Shown: positions 12,448 through 24,884 of the stretch, one piece after another
Numbering within the stretch: position 1 is the stretch's first letter
Layout: every line of letters begins with the position of its first letter
DNA from: Dichotomocladium elegans
Lineage: Eukaryota; Mucoromycota; Mucoromycetes; Mucorales; Lichtheimiaceae
Direction: 5' to 3'
NCBI GenBank assembly: GCA_025716815.1
Contig: JAIXMN010000002.1
Location: 2,355,343-2,419,342, forward strand
Length of the DNA: 64,000 nucleotides
Made by a program: the position numbers and the translations under genes
Notes under the pieces: model-generated
Databases searched by the model: none
What the model was told of the DNA's origin: nothing
What the model saw: only the letters and a program-made list of their open reading frames with translations

Positions 12448-14498
12448 AGTGAGCAAAACACGTAAGAAAGTAAGGGGAAGTTGGGGAGAGAAACGAGAAA
12501 CGGCGAAAATGTGAGTTGTCCTTTTTCTACTTTTGCCGGGTGCGTTATGTGGCACACACGGCACATACCCTCAATGAGCCCCGAAAGCTAGCGGGTTTCG
12601 AATTTCCCCGATATGGGAAGATGTGTATGTTGCATGTCTCCCGTCCATCTTTCATGACACCTAGCCACGTTTTGTCCAAATCATCCTGTTTATACACACC
12701 TCTATGTTGTGCGTGACAAATGCTGTATTAGTTCTCTTGATTGGGAATTAAATGTTTTTTGACTGGTCTCTTCTATTGTGGTTGGTATCCAAAGAACCAT
12801 TGACTTTTCGTATCCAACGCAGGCAACGCCGATGTGATATGATCATTGCCTCCTCTCCGTTACGTTTTCTTTATCTTTTCTGTCCTATTTCATGATTCCA
12901 AAGCGCTTCAATTTCATGTGACATACTGTAATTCAAACAATAATAAGTGGTGCAACATCAATATGTTAGGTGGCATGTTATTCTGCGTTGCTTAACTCTG
13001 CCTCTCTCTCTTATGCGGTCAGCTCATTTTTTATTCATTTTAATAAACATCGATTCATTAAATAGATACATGTAGCATGATATGATAACTAGTGGATATG
13101 TACAGATGCGGAATAAAGTTATGTTAAGTTCATGCTGTGTCTCTTTTTCATCTTTTTCTTCCTCGCTTATTTTATTTTCGTCTCTGCTTAGACTAGAATT
13201 GTAGCTCTGATGACTATGGCACATCTTCATAGTCGTCTTGTCTCTCCGTTTTCTGGCGCAACAGCATATTCTCCATGGCTGGGGGTTTTTTTTTGGCTCT
13301 TGGGTATTCCAGTTTCTGTTGAGGACTGCGTGAATACGCCAAGCTTCGACGATTTCAGATACCGAACATAGCTCCCAAACGTTCAAACAGGTGAGAGCCG
13401 GTACTTGTTTCGGCACCCCAACAGTTTTTCCTCATTATCTTCCAGTGCCTTTCTGAGAGCCCGGTTCAGATCACCCAGATCCCTCTTTTCCTGTGCCGGA
13501 GCTTTCGTTCACGACTCTTGTTGTTCTCGCTGGAACTTCCTTGATTTGGATTTGATAGTACTTGGTGGACAGCTGGCAGGCTGGCAAATTTCGATGTTGG
13601 CCCCTGTGCTTGGTCTATTTTAGTCTGTGATTTACCGTTAGGTGTAACGTTACAGGAAAACCAATCGACCGATTTTTCCTTAATCGTATGTTCATCTCGT
13701 TCGGGATCCACAATGTGGTCTTGATCGAGTTAGCTTGCTATTCTTCGCATTGAAGTTCTTGGTGTGAGATATTCTTTGCATGCATGGCGTCGCTGGATTT
13801 CTCTCTTCCCCCTGTCAGGCGCACTTCAAGCTTTTTTTTCTGGATCTTGTTTGATGTCACATTGACTGTAGAATATACCATTATCTCTGGTTTCCAATCT
13901 CTTTTCAAAAGCGGGATGCAGCAGATGCTTGCCCATTGTTGAGCAAGATAATGTCAAAAATTGGATTTTGGGGGCAGTCATATCACTATGGCAGAATGAA
14001 TTCATCGGAACTGGTTATACTAAGTCAGAACTGATCTTGTTGAAACCGATTATGGCCTATACTTTTATTTTCAAAAAATAAATTTCTCAAGGGAGGTCAA
14101 TTATGACGCATATAAAGTAAAATAAAATGTCGCATAAAAAATAACATTTATCACATGCATAAACAAGGCCGAGATATCGTTAGCCAACGGAAAATATCAG
14201 CTCCCTTTTTACTCTTTAACTTACCCCGAAGGTAGCTAGGTGTGCCATTGCGGTAACATTGGAGGAACAGGGAGGAAGGAATGAGGAGGGACGACGACGG
14301 ACCAACGACAACACCAGTGGCAGAAGCATCGGGGGGAATCAACGGAGGAAGCAGACGAAGACAAAAGCACCTCGACAAAACCATGATGGCGGAGCTGCGC
14401 GGATGCAGCCAAATCATGGACCCACCCAAAGCCCATATCCTCTCCTCTCGAGGCAGTTGAGTTAGGCTGATATCGTTATCTACAGAGGATCCGGAATA
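12448..14498. other. Pyruvate kinase upstream region with unassigned minus-strand ORFs
   Basis: Minus-strand frames 13711-13466 (82 codons, basic end RERKLRHRKRG) and 13416-13024 could be parts of one gene with a frameshift or intron near 13.45 kb, where another frame reads RALRKALEDNEEKL. No domain is recognised and no function is assigned. The rest (12.45-13.0 and 13.7-14.5 kb) shows nothing supportable beyond short ORFs. Confidence 0.3.
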
Positions 14499-15240
14499 TT
14501 AAAAGATCGCAGAGTCGAACAAGGGTAACCTACTGCCTTTTACTTTGTTCCTGGCAACTGACCAACACTGCTCAATCAGATCGACTTCAAGCGAATATGG
14601 TGGAAGGTAAGCACATTGATATCCTTGACACTCGATGTATTTAACGACATCCTCAGCCTTATGGATAGGTGCATTATCCATTACTAAATAATGGTCCTTC
14701 ATATGTTCATACCTATCCATCTCATCCATCGTCGCCTTAAGGAAGCTAAGATAATGTGCAATTACAATTCCCCCGCTCGTAACTTCAGATTGACCTGCCC
14801 TCTTTCTTTTCTTGAATGGTGGCTGCAGTAGTCTCAAGCTACATTTAATGGCGCATGGTGCTGAGATTGCTCCCAAGATTGTGATTGTCTTTGCTCTTGT
14901 CTTTGGTGTTGTGACCACTGCAAGAGTCCCTTTCTTGGACCATGCCATGCTGCGTTTCATATTAATGTGGAATCCAGACTCATCAAAGAAAGCGCAGTTT
15001 TTTCTAAAAGTCAATGTTGGTCCTGCCCATTTGCACACCCAGTCAAGGAGCTCTTGGATCTTCGCAGCACTGTTCCTGTCTACAGGCTGAAACTGGGCCA
15101 TTTCAATGACAAGTTGCATTCGTTTTACATAAATGGATGAAGCGGTATTGGTCCGTGTACGCTGTGTAACGGCGCTTGATCCTCGCTTCTTTCATCCGAA
15201 TATCTGTATCCTTTCACTTGGGAACGTGTGAGCAGTATTA
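14499..15240 (-). pseudogene. Tc1/IS630-like transposase with DDE domain, amino end damaged
   Basis: Frame 15119-14499 carries the RNase-H-like DDE core: FFDESGFHINMKRSMAWSKK (first Asp), LVMDNAPIHKAEDVVKYIE (second Asp) and PPYSLEVDLIEQCWSVARNK (acidic third position). This is the DDE_3 arrangement of Tc1/IS630 enzymes, which cut and paste DNA at TA sites. In the usual motif the third block reads SPxLNPIE; here it is SLEVDLIE, so activity is doubtful. Upstream near 15.2 kb another frame has MKEARIKRRYTAYTDQYRF, the family's amino end, but the helix-turn-helix part between is missing. Frame changes make this a pseudogene. Terminal inverted repeats were not identified. Confidence 0.8.
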
Positions 15241-17768
15241 AGATCAGAGTTATCTCTGCAATATATGCTACACGGATATTCAGTGCGAGAACAAACGGAT
15301 TGCACAGAGTACATTTCTTCATCAACAACATAGCCCATAGGTTCAGGACAGCCACGCTCATCAACGACATGACCTTGGCCATCTTTACAGAAAATAGGTT
15401 GTTCATTTCAGAATGTTGAAAGTGTATAAAGGAGAAAGAGTCAAAAGGACGAGATGGAAGCGACATCTTTCCGTGGATGCATGTGACATTCAATTTGTCA
15501 TCATGCGTATTCTGGGCAAAACGCGATTTTATTTTTGTGATCCTGCGACGTCAGAACTGGCACGGGTGCCATTTTGTTCTGACGAGTTTTATATACCCTG
15601 TATGCTACCTGGTATGACGAAGTGGCAGCTGAGGAGAAGGTGATAGAGCAGATTGTTAAAATTCTTCTTGCTCCAGGACTCTCTCCTAACGTTTTTTGGA
15701 TTTGATCGATTGTCCCAATCTTGTCGTAAACTTGTTCGAGCCATCTGGGTGCGAACAACACTCTGGTATTGCTGTCATATGAAAAAATGAGGGATGAGCG
15801 TTATGATTGATTTTCCGCATTAACCTGATTTGACCTCGTATAACTTCTTTTAACCGCAGGAGCACAGTCTCAAAATCACCAAGATTGCTTATGTCAAAGC
15901 ATTGAGTACGAAGCGCCCTTGTTGCTTTCGCTCTCAGGATTATAAGCATATTACGTATAATGAATAATGGCGATATTATCCCACGTTTAATGTACTATGG
16001 TTTTACCGTTACCAAGCCGAACTTGGCTTCCATATTACTATGAAGTACATCCATTTATTATAATTTATCACCTTCGACTCGATGAGCCTAACACGTCTTT
16101 GCTGGCATTCCTGTCTAACTGTAGACTTATAATACTTCCATGTTATGGATTATTATCCGTCTATTGTAATGGTATAAAGTCGCCTGCATTGACTTAGCCG
16201 GCTTCTGCTTATGTATCATAATTTCATGTTATATTCTCTCGCAATTGCCCTGTTTTTTGCTGCCATTTCCGCGTGCTTGTCATCCCAGGTACTGGTTCCT
16301 ACGAAGCGGTAAAAGATCTTCTATGCGAGTTTGGAATTATAAGACAGAAAGAGCATTTAAGATTGCTCTCGTTGCTTTTCCTACCATCATGATTTCCCTG
16401 AACACTAAATCCTCTTGTCGTAAAGAGTAGCTTTAATTTCCACAACGATAAAACTGTCGAAGTGATAAAAACTATAACAGCGCCGCAGAGGAATGGATCA
16501 CCGTTTTCTACCTGCCCCATGCAAAGCGTTATTTCCTCTGTTGAAAAGCAACTACAAGAGGCATCAAGCGATCTGAGGTACAGTCTCCGCTTATCGACTT
16601 TGCATAACTGTCGTTCGTTTCTGGACGCCTGGCTTTCGTTTGCGCTTGTTGCTGAATAGGTTTACCAACGCGGCCGATATAGTAAAAGATCAAAAGAGTA
16701 TACGTTCCATAACATAAGAAAGTAAACGAAAGGTCAAGTTCTCTCCCAGTCCAGTGCCCATTGCAAGTTACACATTTTGGCCATTGATTATGCTTACACG
16801 CAATATGCCATCGCTTTTACCTAAATCCCGATATAGGTTCCAGGCCTTCCGAAAGTTTCTTACTTTGTTTATTCTGCTCTGCGTAATCTTTCTGCTTTGC
16901 CTACCATCATTCCTTCACACTGTGTACGCGTCGTTTCCATCTTGGACCTGTTGTATGTGCTGTAGGAGAGCAGAAGCCTGGTTCTTTACGGCTTTATAAT
17001 GTGGTCTCGCTAGAGCAGAGCGAAACAGAGCTTAGTGCTGCAACAATGCTCACCTAATTGCTGATTTACAAACGCTGCTGACTGCAGCCTGTGTCTTCCC
17101 TTTTCAAAGCGGGTAAAGCTCGGCTGCTTTCGCAAGGATCATCTTCGTCCTATGTCCTTTTATAGTAAGGTTTTCCAAACGTTTGCGTGCATAAAGCCTC
17201 ATTTCTGTTCAATATCAAGCTGCATTCCCAAGGCGAAATGCATATTCCAAACGGACAACTCCTTCCCCAACCCTACGTCCTTTCTCATACAACTGGCATG
17301 GAAGTGTTCCTTCCGGCATTATTCCCTTTCGCTTCTGGAAATACTATTGCTTCAATTATTCATTTTCTTGCACTTCCGGACAAATACTTCACGCTGCTGC
17401 TGCTCTTTTCCTACTTCTGCCTGGTAGCCAACCCAAAGTCCTATACAAGGCTTTTACTGGCTCCTACTACATAAGCTCAGCCGGTATATTGCACGACTAC
17501 TATATTTTCCAGCCCTTTTTATGTTTATAGATATGGTTCTTTTCTACGATAGACATCAAAACGAATTCAGCTTCAACTCTTACTGTGAGATTCAGCCGAA
17601 TTCTCCTGAGGGACGAAGGAGGGTGATGGCTAGTTTTCATAAAAGAGAGCTTGCTATCACACGTCATCCGCAGCAGCCAACACTAATTGAAATCCCGAAG
17701 GCTTTGCGTGAATCCTTAATGCTCGCTTCACGATCACATTCCACACCTTGCAGCTTTCTTTTATTGCC
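15241..17768. other. Unassigned accessory region
   Basis: Minus-strand frames 15949-15686 and 15761-15501 contain protein-like stretches (GDFETVLLRLKEVIRGQ; RWLEQVYDKIGTIDQIQKTL) that may be fragments of one decayed gene. No family recognised. 16.0-17.7 kb is pyrimidine-rich on the plus strand with no coherent reading frame. The last 80 bases share sequence with the flank of the broken copies B and C further on, so they belong to the multicopy family's 5' region. Confidence 0.35.
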
Positions 17769-19700
17769 ATGGACACAAACTACTTTCTCACAAACGATGT
17801 CAGTAAATGGTGCCTCCGTACCGCTTTTCAAAGCCAAGAAGAAAAAACACCGAACTTGAGCATACGCCACGTGCTCCAAGCGCTGAAATCAGACGTAAAA
17901 GCTGCCGCGAAATCGGAGGAGCCAGAAAGGGCCAAAGCTGCGGAAGACCTGCTGCATAATTGGAGGGTAAGATGCCAGGTACATCGGGGTTGCAATGGCA
18001 ATCAGTATATTGAATGTTGGGAGTAGACTGTAAAATCATCGTTAATGCTGCGGCGTGACAAGAAGCAGAAGCCAATGTTGAAGAATGTCACTGGTAGCAT
18101 AACAGTAATGAACGCGAGCGGTCCGATTACTCTGCACTATAATGACAACCGGGGAAGTTCAAGTTCTACCTCGCCCGCGATAACTGGTATATGCATATCT
18201 TGAAAAGCAGGATGCCGGAAACAGCTTTGATAACAGGAAATAATAATAGTTCCAGCAAAGCGTTCAGTCCAGGAAGAAGAAGGAAATAGCACGCCCGAAG
18301 GGTCATGGGATAGTGCAGAAAAGAACAAGCGCCGGAAGTATCTGAACGTGTATCTAAGCAGCAGCTTCGGCGAAACAGATTTCGGAGATGACGAGGATAC
18401 TAGCCCAAAGTTAAGCATCCTTTTATACCAACGTTATGAAACCAGTCTGCTAACATAGGCTCTTAACAGTGGGTAGTCGATGGTGAAAACCTCACAGCGC
18501 GTCTACGGGAATACCGCCAAAAGGCAGTTAAGGGCGCACTAATGCGCAAAGATTTGTCTAATGCGCACATCCTGTAAGTTGCTTTGCTTTCTTCACCTTC
18601 AAGTATATGCATATCGCTGATCTTCATCGCCATGATATAAGCTCCCTTTCATATATTTTTCTGTTATCACTTACAGAAAGATGCGTATTGTCAAGGATGT
18701 CTCGGGGGCAGAAGATGTCAGTGATGAACTCACTGAATGTTATTGACAGTCTGGAGTTCCTTGACGATGACGCGATTATTGCATGCCGGAGAATGCAGCT
18801 CCTCGTCGACGATAAGTCTAGAAGCGTAAATGACTGCGAAGACGAGATACATTTGATCAAAAGCAACAGCACAAATCACAATGTCAAGCTTGCAGCCAAA
18901 GTGATCGTGTCCATTATTCATCTGCTGCGCCAAAGCACAAGCGATGTACGACAAGAAGCGACGTTAATAATCGAGGCTTTACGCCCGTTTATACATAACA
19001 CCATCGTTCTTCCAACCGACGGCGCAAAGATGGAATGGTATTTGCAAGAATACTCCCGTGTTCCATCTATTGTGTAGTTATAACATCGTTTTAGGATGAC
19101 ATACCATGTCCTTCCACCAAGTGGCTATCGACACTGCCAAGCTATGGCCCCAGATTTTGTGCTTTATGTGGATCCCTTGTCGACAATTAACTTCGAATTG
19201 TTCTTTGTCGAGGTCAAAAGAAAGGGCAACTTTGGCAATGGGCACCTTGAAAGTGACATTGTAAAGCTTGGTAAGGAGATGCAGATCGGGTTGACAAAAC
19301 TGGTGCAGTACAAAGTCGAGTGCCCAGAGGTAGTTGGGCTGCTTATAGAAGGTAAATACTTAAGTTAGCCATTATATGCTCTCCTGTTAACATAAATTAG
19401 ATGGTAGCAAAGCTACGGCATACAGAATGGACTTGCTGTATAACGGCCAATATCGTATGGTTGAGTTAAGCAATTTTCATTTCATCCGACAAACTCCCGA
19501 CGATATTTTGCTTGTGCCAACCATCTTGGAAAAGTTGCAGCAGCTTCAGGTAAATTATCATTGCTGATTCGATAAGAACTGTGCTTTATTAACGAAGATA
19601 CAAAGAAAATAATATCTAGGACCATGACGAAGCTGTACAAAGCTGTCAATGGGGAGCAGGAGGAGGTGCTCGAGGAAAAGTTGTCCTATATACGTGATGC
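17769..19700 (+). CDS. Multicopy-family protein with PD-(D/E)XK-like motif, copy A
   Basis: ATG at 17769 (MDTNYFLTNDVSKWCLRTAF). Approximate exons: 17769-17966, 18027-18186, about 18235-18420, about 18470-18577, about 18678-19070, about 19095-19351, 19401-19549 and a short last exon near 19620-19700. The middle is acidic and helical. The carboxyl half reads APDFVLYV, then 13 residues later FFVEVKRKGN, then ESDIVKLGKEMQ, VVGLLIE and YRMDLLYNGQYRMVEL. The PD...ExK spacing and the strands around it resemble the PD-(D/E)XK nuclease fold; this is inference from motif only. From memory, similar uncharacterised proteins are common in Mucorales genomes, and function is unknown. Two broken copies lie at 24.9 and 26.2-27.4 kb. 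Some internal phases do not close perfectly (18186 to the next exon; last exon), so this copy may be mildly damaged. Confidence 0.6.
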
Positions 19701-22249
19701 TTGAGGAAACCCTGTAGCAATAAAATTGTAGTTGCATGCGCCGGCATGGCTTGACCGAGAGCGAGTCGGTTGACAGGTCACTTACATCTTAACTCTGGCG
19801 TTCCTTTAAAAGAAAGAGTCTACGGCTTCAAAAGCAAACCTGAATCAGAAGCGTTGCTGATTCATCGCCGTTACATCTATGTATAAAAGGGCTGCTTCCC
19901 TCAAAAGCTCACGACGGTGGCTAAGTTACAGTCTTTGAATCCTAGTTGCTTTTTCGGTATGATTATGAGGGGTCTGCGGCTTTGCCAGGCGGCAGATGTT
20001 GAAGAAGAGGTGTTCATGCCACGAAAAAAAAAACACACTTTGACCTATCTTTTACACGCAACTGAACAAACCATGTCTTTGAACAACTTCTTGACCGCTA
20101 CTTTCATTGATGACTTTGCGCAACGCAGATAAGAGGTTCCTGATATTATGCATATATATAAGGCGGTCGGAATACATGGCGTGGATCGAAGGGAGTAAAG
20201 ACAAAGCAGGAGCATCCGCTTCTACGAGACTAGCGGCGGCCGCCCCGAGCGTCTCAAACAGGAACTACTTGCTAAATAGTTACACTCCTCCTACCACTTC
20301 TGGTGGTGGACCTCGTTCGAAGCATTCTTGGCATAAAGCATCTCGGGATCTGTCCAAGGGAGCGATGTCGATAAGTAGGCGCTACTAATCACATTTTTTC
20401 TTATGCACACCGGCCGCAACCCCCTCTTCTCTCGAGAGATTGTCAACCGATCACTTCCTCCCGTCATCTCTACCTTCTTCAACCTGCGGATGGATCCGAA
20501 CGACTTGTCAGAAATCCTCCAAAAATAAAAACTATGATCAGATGCCGCTTGCGACTGCCGGTGTACTACGATCACGTGTATTATGCAATGAAGACTTTTC
20601 TGCACCGCAATTCCCATCTGGCATCATCGATGGAGGAGACCATTCGAACATGGTGGCAGATAGTTATCATTCTCATAGCGTCCCACTTTGAGGAGTATGC
20701 AGGGGGTACTCTTTCTGAATTACCAGAAACATTATTTGTTATCTTGCCTGTGCTTCATAGTTTTTGAAAGAAGCTGATGATCTGGTGTGTCTCCATTCCA
20801 CACATAAAACATGCATTGAAGGTGCGAAAAAGATTGCTACGGTACCTATGCTCACTCGTTGCCAGATGCAAGACCACTGGTAAAAAGCCAGCGCTTGCGT
20901 GGGTGACGACTAACACTGACGCGCGATAGTGTACTCAATCTCCTGCTGGCAGGCTTGGCTAGAGGATTCCCAGGATATACTCCTTCCAGTGCGATGATTG
21001 ATAACTCTGACATGGAGATTGTCGCTATCAGTAAAGAATATGTCTATCGAATATAAATCCTGTAGATGATGTAGAGTCAATATCATATCTGTCAAATATA
21101 TGAATCTTGATTTGACATTGGCATATCGGTTTAAGAAGGTTGTTGCTGCACCTTCAGACCTCAGGAAAACAGCTCCTAAGAAGTCGGAGAAGCACGAGAA
21201 AGCATTGTCCTCGATGCTGACCATGATGCGTGCTGAGGTGTCCAGCGACTTCCGATATCGCATTTGAGGAGTTTGGCTTCCGGGGTCAGGACCACTATGG
21301 CGAGCAGGATACCCAGTTGCTTCTTGAGGACTTCGAGCACAGTATCTCCCCCCTACAAAAAAAATTGGGGTACTGTCTACAGACATGTAAGTTAGTCATT
21401 AGCCGTTCTTCACACTTTGTCTTGACTCTTGGCAGAAGCAAAGCTACGATATCAATGCGAACAATTACATTGAAAACTGCATTCGCCGGAGGAAGAAAGA
21501 TTATATATTTGAACGGAGAAGACGACGTGTTGACGTTTTGGTGTACGTTCTCTAGGAAATGGTGCTCCCAGATGTGATGCAAGATTGTTTGCGTATACAA
21601 GCAAGTTTTCCCTCACGTCAGCTAAACAAAGCTGAGACAGAGGTTGCAACGAGTAAAAGCGCTCCCCCAGCGGTAAGTTAATAACAATAAGATGAGATTA
21701 AGATATGCTACACAGGTATGTGGAAATAGAAGTAAAGGCTGAATCAAAGTTCGTTGGGCAAGAATGCAACCTTATCAAAGTGACTGTGTTCACTGATGAC
21801 AGCATGGTCTACGGTGTCACTATTGATATCTCGGATAATTGTATGCTGTATTGCGATTATCAGCAGTGAATAGGCCCCTAAGGAGGCCTGTCTGATATGA
21901 TGTTATTCAAAGAGGCCCTTGATGATATGTTTAACCACGCCTCAGGAAAAGCTTGGGGTCAGTTGCGGTTGTTTTCTGAATGCATGCTTTGTTTCAAGGC
22001 AGAGGCGGTTTGGCACGCCATAATTCCAATCTGGCGTTCGAGTTGTTGTGTCTCCTAGGTGTGATGCTTTAGAAGGCAGTTATTTTTCTTCCAATAGTCA
22101 ATGGTTTACTATGCAAAATCGGCAAAACGCATTTACCAAATACAGTATATTGGCCCTCTATTCAAACTTCGCCGTAGAATATTTACAAAATCCACGGAGA
22201 TCGCCGGTAAGAATATGATTACAAGCCGTTTAAATCCTACCTATTAAGG
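19701..22249. other. Unassigned region with gene-like fragments
   Basis: A TATA-like TATAAAAG at about 19882 precedes short plus-strand frames near 19.9-20.7 kb (AWIEGSKDKAGASASTRLA; LPPVISTFFNLRMDPNDL), which look like exons of a decayed gene. At 21.2-21.9 kb the plus strand has FGFRGQDHYGEQDTQLLLED, DINANNYIENCIRRRKKDY and YVEIEVKAESKFVGQ in different frames. No family is recognised. No transposon termini were seen. Confidence 0.3.
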
Positions 22250-23050
22250 TTTTCTCGTCCAACAGCTTTTCTCTCTTGACCTCGCTTTTACACACGGACC
22301 AAAACTGTTCAATCGGATTCAGCTCTGGAGGATAAGGTGGGACATATATGCTTGTGGATGCCATCATGTTGGTTAATAGGGGCATTATCCATGACAATAT
22401 AGTTGTCTTTGAACATTTCGTGCTTGTTTAAAATGTCCATTGTGCCCGAAAGGAAATTGAATTAGTAGCCAGTGGCTGTGCCACGCTTGCTGCTTCGTCT
22501 GCAGACACGCAGTTGCTCAGATAATCCATGTCAGTTTGAAGCCACTCCATCACCCAGGCATCTCGATCTTCTATTTTTTCCATTCTGTTTCGTTCACTTG
22601 ATTGAAAATGGGCTCGCTTCAAGCTGATCTTGCATTTTTCACTCATAAACTTGCGACTAATTTTGGCGGCGTTTCTGTAAGCGGACTGCCACGTACGTTA
22701 TTCGTAATCAGGTCTGTTGACTTGTTTTGATCTTGCTGAACCCAATATTGCGCTTTCCGTGGTTCGATTTGGAATTGCATGGCCGCAGCATTGATGGGAT
22801 TTAAGATTTGGTGCTGTGACCTTGCTCAGTATCTTTCTTCGTTTGATTCAGTTTTCGTGATAACCGTCCGTTCAGGTGGCTTCAAATCCATATACTGGTC
22901 ATAATCAATGATCATCTCCACAGGAAACAGACGACTGCCATTCTCCATCATAACAGCGTCTTTTCCCATCTTCATCGATCCTATTCCCCAATCCATCCTC
23001 GCGAATGACCGAGGACATGTTGAGTAGGTGTTGTACCCGAAAAAAGATAG
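22250..23050 (-). pseudogene. Degenerate Tc1/IS630-like transposase fragment
   Basis: Minus-strand pieces in different frames: KTESNEERY (about 22.85 kb), then AHFQSSERNRMEKIEDRDAW and MDYLSNCVSADEA (22.65-22.45 kb), then KDNYIVMDNAPINQHDGI (about 22.4 kb). These correspond in order to the linker, first catalytic Asp region and second catalytic Asp region of the same family seen at 14.5 kb. The segment between the two catalytic blocks is deleted and stops occur, so it is inactive. Confidence 0.6.
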
Positions 23051-24200
23051 AGGATGTTGCTGTTGTGACCAAGCGCAATTTATAAAAATTATGACACGCC
23101 AAGCCCTCCTTCCCGGAAAGAGCGTATAGAACGGATCTTGCAAGGGTGAAATATTGCGGACGACTGGACGGACGACTGCAACGATGATGCCGTAATCTAT
23201 CTACGCGATCCACTTGCCTGCTCTCACCGCCCGCTCCATTTCCACGCTAACATTCTTAGCCAACGCTCGCTGTGGCTAACTCCTTGCTCCTCAGCAAAGT
23301 TTTGCCATTGCATCCGCATCCTTCCCGTGCCTAAAAGCCTTTTCAGAGTCTCTTCACTCAATCATCGCCCAGTCTCCTCTCCTGCTGCGCGCTGTCCTAC
23401 TTGACTCACCATCCATACCACCTTCTTGGACTCACTTCCGATGATGCCTGATGCCCTACCCCTCTCGTACCCACACCCGTTATGGTCGCAAAACGGCCCG
23501 CGCTTTTCTTCCGGCAATGGATGGACGGCACCTCTAGCTCTGATCCGAGTTCGCCTGCCTCCCATTGCCATCACCGCAAAGTGCTATGATCTTCCGCCTG
23601 GCGGCTTTACCGCTGTCCGGCCCATCACGACTATGGTCTTTCGTCACAGACAGATTGATTCCCGACGTGTCAGCCTTACCCTTCTGGCACTCTGGGGTTT
23701 CAGGCTCTGCGTGGCACCGCTTCTGGGGCTGCTCTTTCCCGCAGAGCGCACACATAACTTGGTGGCGTTTGAACCTCAGCCCTTCGATTCTCCCATCTGC
23801 ATCCTCTATGGTGATGTCAACACACAAGGACTTTTTTCTGAGATTGCCCGCCAAAACTGCAAGTATGGCAAACAGTGGCGGCCCTCTTCCTTCAACGTCC
23901 TCTCGAACTGGTATACGCACATCTCTCCTCGCTTTCTGGTCCCCTCCCCACCGCCCACGTAGCCCTCTCCATTAACTTCCAGACCATTGCTGCGTGCACT
24001 CTCCTTGTGATTTGGCGCGCCTACTGGGAGCTAGTCTTTGGCGACCACCATTTCGGGCCTAAGCAAGCACCTCCAAACGATCCCCACGTGGCGGTCTTTG
24101 AATAAATCAGTCTAAAAGAGATATCGCGGACTCGTAATGCCACAGTTGTCCGCAGCAGTTTTGATGAAAGCATCTCTTCCCACATTCTAACCATTAACTC
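23051..24200. other. Overlapping long ORFs on both strands, unassigned
   Basis: Plus frames 23426-23962 and 23565-23975 overlap minus frame 23920-23534 (128 codons). The minus frame has a possible zinc-binding stretch, CALCGKEQPQKRCHAE. The region is GC-rich, which lengthens chance ORFs on all frames. No family is recognised and the coding strand is undecided. A remnant of a transposon ORF1/Gag-like zinc protein is one possibility. Confidence 0.25.
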
Positions 24201-24214
24201 TTAGTAGTATGGTC

Positions 24215-24830
24215 TACCTTCGTGTCACACAACTTTAGTCGACATGATGGCTAGTAAGTTCTGCCTTCGTGCCAGCTTACTAGGGAATGAAGAAGGTCTG
24301 TTTTCATGCCAGCTTACTAGGGAATGAAGAAGCACCCGATCGAAAGACAGGTATGCAATCCCCTTTGTGCGGCTTTAACACTGTGCATCCCGTTACTAAT
24401 TGTGCAAGAAGCCCTAGAACCCTTAACGACTGCAACACTGAGGCGCCCGTCAAGCCGAGCACCCTTATCTCCGCAGCAGTCTGGTGGAGACGTGTCCTTC
24501 TTCGTTCCAACCATCACCACTTGTCAGTATGGACTGCCTTTCGTGCCGCAGAACCCAAGTGGGTCCTCGCAATTGGATGGTCTGCCTTCGTGCCAGCATC
24601 GTTGCGGGCAAGCTAAGACCGAGGTCTGCCTTCGTGCCGCTCAACTTTAGTCGACATGATGGCTAGTAAGGTCTGCCTTCGTGCCAGCTTACTAGGGAAT
24701 GAAGAAGGTCTGTTTTCATGCCAGCTTACTAGGGAATGAAGAAGCACCCGATCGAAAGACAGGTATGCATTTCCCCATGTGCGGCTTTAACACTGTGCAT
24801 TCCGTTACTAATTGTGCAAAGAACCAAAGA
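24215..24830 (+). repeat. Nested direct repeats (about 170 bp, with 37-bp subrepeats)
   Basis: The block 24243-24410 recurs almost unchanged at 24656-24823. Each contains two tandem units of the form TCTGccTTCgTGCCAGCTTA plus a shared tail ending GGGAATGAAGAAG. Further isolated copies of the GGTCTGCCTTCGTGCC core occur at about 24215, 24580 and 24632. The second block leads directly into broken copy B. Confidence 0.8.
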
Positions 24831-24884
24831 GGACTTGTCCGTTGGCATTACGTATGTAATAGCGATGCTTATTCTACTTGTGAC

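Noticed and set aside
16000..17500. Plus-strand hydrophobic ORFs as membrane proteins
   Set aside because: Short, pyrimidine-driven Leu/Phe/Ser composition, no start context or splice continuity.
23426..23975. Long plus-strand ORF (178 codons) as a real gene
   Set aside because: It lies opposite an ORF of similar length in GC-rich sequence, has no recognisable domain and proline-rich random composition. Neither strand could be preferred, so it is listed only as unassigned.
24215..24830. CRISPR-like array
   Set aside because: Repeat units vary, spacers are irregular and partly duplicated themselves, and the genome is eukaryotic.
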